Of a DNA stretch of 19,492 bases, positions 15,371-19,492 are shown one piece after another. The position numbers and the translations under genes are program-made. The stretch comes from ANME-2 cluster archaeon (lineage in GTDB: Archaea; Halobacteriota; Methanosarcinia; Methanosarcinales; Methanocomedenaceae). The number at the start of each line of letters is the position of its first letter. The stretch's first letter is position 1. Where the stretch lies: contig JAMJFQ010000028.1 of NCBI GenBank assembly GCA_023544605.1, positions 1 to 19,492 of the forward strand. Reading direction: 5' to 3'. The notes beneath the pieces were generated by a model. It worked only from the letters and a program-made list of their open reading frames with translations. It did not search any database and had not been told where the DNA came from.

Positions 15371-18136
15371 TCATACACCCAGACTTTCCCGAAGCATTTC
15401 CACTCCACGGTTCAGGGCCTCATCGATCTTACCGGCATCAGGACCGCCACCCTGTGCCAGTTCGGGCCTGCCGCCGCCGCCGCCACCCACGACCTTTGAC
15501 ATCTCCCTTACCAGGGTTCCTGAGTTTGCACCATTATCCATTGCCTTGTCTCCGGCAGCAGCCACTATCTTTGCACCACCCTGGTTGCTGGCTAACAAGG
15601 CAACAACATCAGGTTCTTTCGTGAACTCAACCGCTGCTTTTACAAGCTCTTCGATATCGGCACCGGGTAAGGTACGGGCTATGACTTTGAATCCTGCAAT
15701 ATCAACAGCATCTGACATGAGTGAATCCACTCTTGCCAAAGCAAGTTCTTCTTTTAGCCTGGCGTTCTCTTTCTTGAACTCCTTCCATTCGTTAAAGAAC
15801 CTGGCTGTGGTCTCGGGTAGGTGTTCAGGTGCAACCTTCAGTTCATCAGCACTCAGGCGGAGCAGGTCGTCCAGTTCCTGCCAGCGTTTTACTGCTGCAT
15901 TGCCAGCCGAGTATTCCAGCCTCTCCACACCGTCCTGTATCCGTTCGGTCTTCAGTATCTTGATGGGGCCGATCAGGCCAGTATTGCTCACATGGGTACC
16001 GCCACATGCTTCCACATCATCCCCGACCTTGAGTACCCTAATCTGCTTACCCGGAGGCACACCACCCTGGTACAGCACGAACCCGAACTTCTGCTCGGCT
16101 TCGGTCCTGTCCATCCATGAGATCTCCACAGGGATGTTGGCCATTACCGATTTGTTGGCAATGAGTTCGATCTCTTTGAGTTCATCATTCGTGATCCGTT
16201 TGAAATGGGACAGGTCCAGCCGTGCTCTTTCGGCACTCTTCTGGGCACCGGCCTGCCAGATATGGTCACCAAGCACTTTTTTTGCGGCGTCATTTACTAA
16301 ATGCGTGGCCGTATGGTGCCGCATATGGGCCAGCCGTCTTTCCTGGTCCACCGAACCGTTCACAGCTTCCCCGGGTTCCAGGTCTATACTGTCCTCGATA
16401 ATGGTATGTAGAATCACACCCTGCACTATCCGGACATCCACAACATGATATATGGTGTTGCCTTTGGTGATCACACCCTGGTCATGGGGTTGTCCACCGC
16501 CTTCGGGATAGAACTGGGTCCTGTCAAGTATGATATTGCCGTCTTTCACCGCCACGACCTTTGCCTGGAATTCAAGTTCGTCAGGCTGGTAATAATACGA
16601 CCTCTCTGTTGCCGGCAGATCCTCAATACCAGGAATTGTTACCTCCACTTCTTCCTTTTCCTCTGCCTTGCTGTGGCTTTCAGCCACAAGCGAATAGAAT
16701 GTATCGGGCAGGTCTATCCTCAAGCCAGTCTCCCTTGCCACCTCTGCTGTAATCTCAGGCGGTATGCCGTGAGTATCGTACATCTGTATTATCTCATCCA
16801 GCGGGAATTCCTCGCCTTTATCCATATAAAGACGTGCAGTCTTAGCCACCAGCCGCCTGCCCCGCTCCAGAGTATCAGCATACTTCTCTTCCTCCCTGTC
16901 AAGTATTTCCACAATTGTTTCAAGACGCTCACTGAACTCCGGGTATTCAGGCATGTTCTTTATCTGCATGGTGACGATGTCTGACAACGGCACGTCCATG
17001 CCTGCTTCAGCCATAAGCCGCAGTGTCCGGCGTAGTACCAGGCGTGCAAGGTATCCCGCCTTTACATTGGAAGGGATGATGCCATCCCCGAACATGAATG
17101 CCAGGCACCTGCTGTGGTCAGCGATAGCATATACCCTTTCAACCGGGTCCATTATCGCCTGCAGCTTTTCAACGGGAATACCAATCTCACCAGCCACTTT
17201 CTTGCGCAGTTCTATGAGGTTTGCCTGACCTGTTATATCCATCAATCCGGCAAGTTTTGCATTCTGTGCAAGGATATTGGCATACTCAGGGTCGTCCAGT
17301 TTGTGCTCCACACCTGCCATTTCCATCAGTTTACTGACAATTTCGGGGAACACTGCATCATAGATGGTTGGCGAACCCTTGCTGGCCCATACGAACCGTT
17401 CAAGACCATAACCAGTATCCACGATGTAATTGTCCATTTTCACATAGGGGTCGCCCTTGATCATGATATCGCCACCCTTCTGCTGCTTCAGGTCCATGAA
17501 TACGAGTGTAGCAACCTCAAGACCGCCTATGAGCACTTCAACACATGGCCCCGCATTGCCACCGCCTGCCCACGGTTCTTCCTTATAGGTAACAGCTTTG
17601 GGGTCAGCGCCCAGATCTGTAAGCAGGGCATCACAATAAGCAACGGTCTCGTTCTTCCAGTAGATTTCCTTTTGTGGATTATTAAAAGCATGATGTGCCA
17701 TCATCTCGAAATTGGTGAGATGGCGGCCGCTACGCCCCACTGAATCCAGGTCAGGCAGCCTGATACAGGGCTGGCTGATGGTCAGGGGATTGGCCGGGGG
17801 TGGTACCATTCCCGAGGTCACGAATGGCTGGAAATCGGCAATACTGGCAATGGTAAGATAAATATCGTCCCGCCAGCGGGCGATCACGGGGTAGCGGTCC
17901 AACCTGGTATGGTCGCGCTGTTCAAAAAAGGAGAGGAACTTCTCCCGCATCTGCGAGAGGTTGTACTGTTCCTTGAATACCGGGGCGCCTATGAATGAAT
18001 AAGGGTCACACGGTGCGTCCCCGCAGGTTTGTCTGTCCGGGTCCCGTGTCCAGTATACGCTGCCGCACTTTGAGCATGTTTTTCTTTCAAAGCCGTTATC
18101 GAAGAAGTATTCAAGCTGGTATTCGTCCTCAAGCAT
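15371..18136 (-). CDS. alaS: Alanyl-tRNA synthetase, archaeal type
   Basis: AlaRS charges tRNA-Ala and edits mischarged serine. With the start at 18136 the protein has 921 residues and begins MLEDEYQLEYFF, the standard archaeal beginning, followed by the archaeal cysteine set C21, C24, C38 and C43 (CSKCG, then TCGDAPC). The catalytic domain, the editing motif HHTATH near residue 605, the CGGTH motif near residue 710 and the C-terminal glycine stretch (GGGGGGRPELAQGGG, about residue 885) are all intact. An upstream ATG at 18184 would add 16 residues but has no ribosome binding site and would depart from the family start. It is monocistronic as far as can be seen. Confidence 0.97.
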   Translation of the reverse strand: MLEDEYQLEYFFDNGFERKTCSKCGSVYWTRDPDRQTCGDAPCDPYSFIGAPVFKEQYNLSQMREKFLSFFEQRDHTRLDRYPVIARWRDDIYLTIASIADFQPFVTSGMVPPPANPLTISQPCIRLPDLDSVGRSGRHLTNFEMMAHHAFNNPQKEIYWKNETVAYCDALLTDLGADPKAVTYKEEPWAGGGNAGPCVEVLIGGLEVATLVFMDLKQQKGGDIMIKGDPYVKMDNYIVDTGYGLERFVWASKGSPTIYDAVFPEIVSKLMEMAGVEHKLDDPEYANILAQNAKLAGLMDITGQANLIELRKKVAGEIGIPVEKLQAIMDPVERVYAIADHSRCLAFMFGDGIIPSNVKAGYLARLVLRRTLRLMAEAGMDVPLSDIVTMQIKNMPEYPEFSERLETIVEILDREEEKYADTLERGRRLVAKTARLYMDKGEEFPLDEIIQMYDTHGIPPEITAEVARETGLRIDLPDTFYSLVAESHSKAEEKEEVEVTIPGIEDLPATERSYYYQPDELEFQAKVVAVKDGNIILDRTQFYPEGGGQPHDQGVITKGNTIYHVVDVRIVQGVILHTIIEDSIDLEPGEAVNGSVDQERRLAHMRHHTATHLVNDAAKKVLGDHIWQAGAQKSAERARLDLSHFKRITNDELKEIELIANKSVMANIPVEISWMDRTEAEQKFGFVLYQGGVPPGKQIRVLKVGDDVEACGGTHVSNTGLIGPIKILKTERIQDGVERLEYSAGNAAVKRWQELDDLLRLSADELKVAPEHLPETTARFFNEWKEFKKENARLKEELALARVDSLMSDAVDIAGFKVIARTLPGADIEELVKAAVEFTKEPDVVALLASNQGGAKIVAAAGDKAMDNGANSGTLVREMSKVVGGGGGGRPELAQGGGPDAGKIDEALNRGVEMLRESLGV

Positions 18137-18211
18137 GGTCTTTTCCCTGTACTGGTGATAGGGACTTTTAATGGTCTTTATCATGAAAAAGTTTGCGCAG
18201 GAGTGGACACG

Positions 18212-18826
18212 TCAGGATATTTCAATACTGGTGACTATCATGGTGCGACACCCTGCATCATAGAATAAACCATAACCAGTCGGGTTTTTTGCATCGACCC
18301 TGAAGGAATTGACATCAAATCCGGTTATTTCAAGTCGGTCCCCCACTTCTATTGTCCTTACAATATCGGCGATATCAAAATTACCGGGGATAAGATGGTA
18401 AGGCCTGTAATTGCCATATCGTAGCCCGTCGGTCACACCTGTAAAAAGATGATGGTCTATCCTCCAAACCGACTTTTCAGGGTAGGCATAACTACCTCAG
18501 GATGAGAGGACATCCATTATAATAGGACTTTCCTCGTTGATCGCCTGGGTTACCATAACCCCTCCAGTGTAGGTATCCTGGGCTCTTCTCTCAAGCTTGA
18601 ACTGGTAATAACGGTCCTGTGTCTTAAGGACATAATTGCTGGTAAAACTAACCGGGCCGTGGGTGTCGTCTTCTATCCTGATATCTTCCACTTCAACATG
18701 TGCCGATGCCGGATGGTCACTTGTAGGGTAATCGAAACCCAGTGCAAATTCATTCCAGACCGAAATGCCTCCAATAAATACGAATAATGCGAATATCCCT
18801 ATGAAGATGATTGTTTTTATACCCAT
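18212..18826 (-). pseudogene. Membrane-anchored protein gene interrupted by in-frame TGA
   Basis: The frame starts at ATG 18826 with AGGT 9-12 bases upstream. It encodes an N-terminal membrane anchor (residues about 4-24, IIFIGIFALFVFIGGISVW) and an extracytoplasmic part up to codon 109. TGA then occurs at 18497-18499 (codon 110), yet the same frame stays open for 94 more codons to TGA at 18212-18214. The continuation has normal composition (SVWRIDHHLFTG, then GDRLEITGFDV) and no good start: the only candidate is GTG at 18436, with AGGT directly abutting it. One nonsense mutation, a sequencing error or stop readthrough would all explain this. Selenocysteine is unlikely because it is not known in Methanosarcinales. 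I do not recognise the protein; its product is probably exported and attached to the outer face of the membrane. Confidence 0.6.
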
Positions 18827-18862
18827 AGACGGTACCTGATTTTAATAAATAAGGTCTTGTAC

Positions 18863-18880
18863 GCAATATAATATTTTTCG
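18863..18880 (-). promoter_or_regulatory. BRE/TATA promoter of the interrupted membrane-protein gene
   Basis: On the minus strand CGAAAAATATTATATTGC combines a BRE-like CGAAA with a TATA-like core, 37-54 bases upstream of the ATG at 18826. This predicts a leader of about 20 bases and indicates that the gene may still be expressed. Confidence 0.5.
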
Positions 18881-18902
18881 ATTACTGTGAGATGACCATG
18901 AG

Positions 18903-18910
18903 TTTATATA
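18903..18910 (+). promoter_or_regulatory. TATA box upstream of the CxxC-x17-CxxC gene
   Basis: TTTATATA is the best plus-strand TATA match in the region. It lies 235 bases before the start codon, which would give a leader of about 200 bases; a weaker AT-rich element near 19112-19122 could be an alternative. Confidence 0.4.
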
Positions 18911-19000
18911 CATACAAATTATATCTACACTATAACAGTTAGCTTATTTAATTACTCATAGAGTGGGAAATAATCCAGCTATATGGCGTTTTTTTGGGTT

Positions 19001-19016
19001 AATTGATTGAAAAATC
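19001..19016. repeat. 16-bp repeat, copy 2 (upstream of the CxxC-x17-CxxC gene)
   Basis: Identical to 7579-7594. Here the following bases extend it into a small hairpin, TGATT and AATCA around a GAAA tetraloop. Confidence 0.3.
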
Positions 19017-19144
19017 AGAGGAATAAATTGTATAGACAGCTAAATGATAATGCTCTTGTTTACTCCAAGTGCTTTCATGACAAAATCCCCAATTGCAGCT
19101 CTGGTTCATCTAAACTAAATAAAATAACATAGAGGAAATAATAT

Positions 19145-19357
19145 ATGAGAAATGATAGAAGAGGTGGAGGCGGCGGCGGAGGCGGCGGCTTCCGCGGAGG
19201 AAGAAGCGGTGGTTTTGGATCCAGTGGTCCCAGAGAAATGCATAAGGCAACCTGCGCAGACTGCGGTGAGGAGACTGAAGTACCCTTTGTTCCATCCGGT
19301 GATAGACCAGTATACTGCAGAGAATGCTATCAGAAGCATAAACCAAAGAGATATTAG
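19145..19357 (+). CDS. Gly/Arg-rich CxxC-x17-CxxC domain protein
   Basis: The 70-residue protein has two parts. Residues about 5-30 are a glycine- and arginine-rich tail with a run of nine glycines and FRGGRSGGFG, the kind of RGG segment that binds RNA. Residues 36-60 contain CADC, exactly 17 residues, then CREC, which is the CxxC-x17-CxxC zinc-binding domain seen in Methanosarcina relatives. The ATG is preceded by AGAGGA at a suitable distance. A long leader upstream and a terminator downstream make it a stand-alone unit. Like cold-shock and glycine-rich RNA-binding proteins, it may act as an RNA chaperone, but this is inferred only from the composition. The stop codon is TAG. Confidence 0.85.
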   Translation: MRNDRRGGGGGGGGGFRGGRSGGFGSSGPREMHKATCADCGEETEVPFVPSGDRPVYCRECYQKHKPKRY

Positions 19358-19386
19358 AACGATATAATATCTTAAATTATTAAACC

Positions 19387-19433
19387 AGAGGGGGAGACAT
19401 ATTAAACATATCATTCCCCTCTATCCTTTTTTT
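19387..19433 (+). terminator. Hairpin plus T-run after the CxxC-x17-CxxC gene
   Basis: AGAGGGG (19387-19393) pairs with CCCCTCT (19416-19422), and after ATCC a run of seven T follows at 19427-19433. It lies 30 bases after the stop codon and resembles an intrinsic terminator, consistent with oligo-T-dependent archaeal termination. Confidence 0.6.
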
Positions 19434-19492
19434 AGTCTAACTTGCCCAAAAAGCAAGACAAGAAAATCCTCCCTTCGGTCGGATTAACTTGA

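Larger units (their letters stand above)
18827..19144. other. Divergent intergenic region with possible long leader
   Basis: This 318-base AT-rich region separates two divergent genes. It holds the minus-strand promoter at 18863-18880 and a strong plus-strand TATA box (TTTATATA) at 18903-18910. If the latter drives the downstream gene, its leader is about 200 bases. The leader contains a T-run at 18988-18995, a TGATT-GAAA-AATCA hairpin at 19004-19017 and the second 16-bp repeat copy. No convincing small gene was found in it. Confidence 0.5.

Noticed and set aside
18137..18184. 16-residue N-terminal extension of AlaRS
   Set aside because: No ribosome binding site, and archaeal AlaRS normally begins at the MLEDEYQL segment.
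18497..18499. TGA as selenocysteine in the interrupted gene
   Set aside because: The surrounding residues (Ser-Ser before, Gly-Ser after) do not resemble a known selenoprotein site, and Sec decoding is not known for Methanosarcinales; nonsense mutation or sequencing error is simpler.
19355..19357. TAG end of the zinc protein as a pyrrolysine codon
   Set aside because: The frame closes at TAA a few codons later, the zinc domain is already complete, and a terminator follows.
19115..19414. Minus-strand 99-codon frame opposite the CxxC-x17-CxxC gene
   Set aside because: Shadow of the glycine-rich coding strand, giving a Ser/Ala-rich low-complexity product.
19434..19492. Open minus-strand frame running in from the window edge, ending at TAA 19432-19434, and a weak hairpin at 19467-19487
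   Set aside because: Only 19 codons are visible with no recognisable motif, and the hairpin has internal mismatches; not enough for a call.

Overview
The window reads as a chromosomal segment of a methanogen-related archaeon, most likely Methanosarcinales or an ANME-2-like relative. Supporting signs are archaeal-type alanyl-tRNA synthetase, F420 ligase CofE, MtrA- and MtrH-family methyltransferase proteins, a protein with a CxxC-x17-CxxC domain known mainly from Methanosarcina relatives, archaeal TATA/BRE-like promoters, and cytochrome c maturation proteins together with tetrahydrofolate (H4F) enzymes. The genus is not determinable by eye. No transposon, CRISPR array, tRNA or rRNA was found.

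Layout. 1-169: 3' end of a coiled-coil protein (+). 176-3926 (-): resB, ccsA and a BchE-like B12-binding radical SAM gene, a probable cytochrome c maturation operon, preceded by a perfect 20-bp palindrome. 4066-5616 (+): an anchor-less MtrA homologue followed by an MtrH homologue. 5710-6777 (+): a DHH-fold protein with degenerate catalytic motifs. 6801-7155 (-): two very small genes, a TTG-started Cys-rich zinc-finger protein (56 aa) and an acidic 45-aa protein, behind a TATA element and a small palindrome. 7305-7535 (-): a DUF1858-type redox disulfide protein. 7679-13202 (+): purN, glyA, folD, folP-like, metV-like and metF. 13239-15266 (+): a ThiC-family enzyme and cofE. 15371-18136 (-): alaS. 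18212-18826 (-): a membrane-anchored protein gene interrupted by an in-frame TGA. 19145-19357 (+): a Gly/Arg-rich CxxC-x17-CxxC protein with a terminator.

How the genes fit together. The 7.7-13.2 kb block is a nearly complete H4F one-carbon module: FolP contributes to the pterin cofactor, GlyA loads C1 units from serine, FolD oxidises methylene-H4F to formyl-H4F, PurN spends formyl-H4F on purines, and MetV/MetF reduce methylene-H4F to methyl-H4F. In an organism that also has the methanopterin route (implied by cofE and the Mtr homologues) this would be an anabolic C1 pathway kept apart from energy metabolism. The nearby soluble MtrA/MtrH pair, a corrinoid protein plus a pterin:corrinoid methyltransferase, is a candidate connection between methyl pools, but this is inference.

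The most interesting items are the MtrA/MtrH pair near the folate module, the DHH protein lacking its name-giving motif, the two overlooked small genes at 6801-7155, the palindrome before resB, and the in-frame TGA at 18497-18499.
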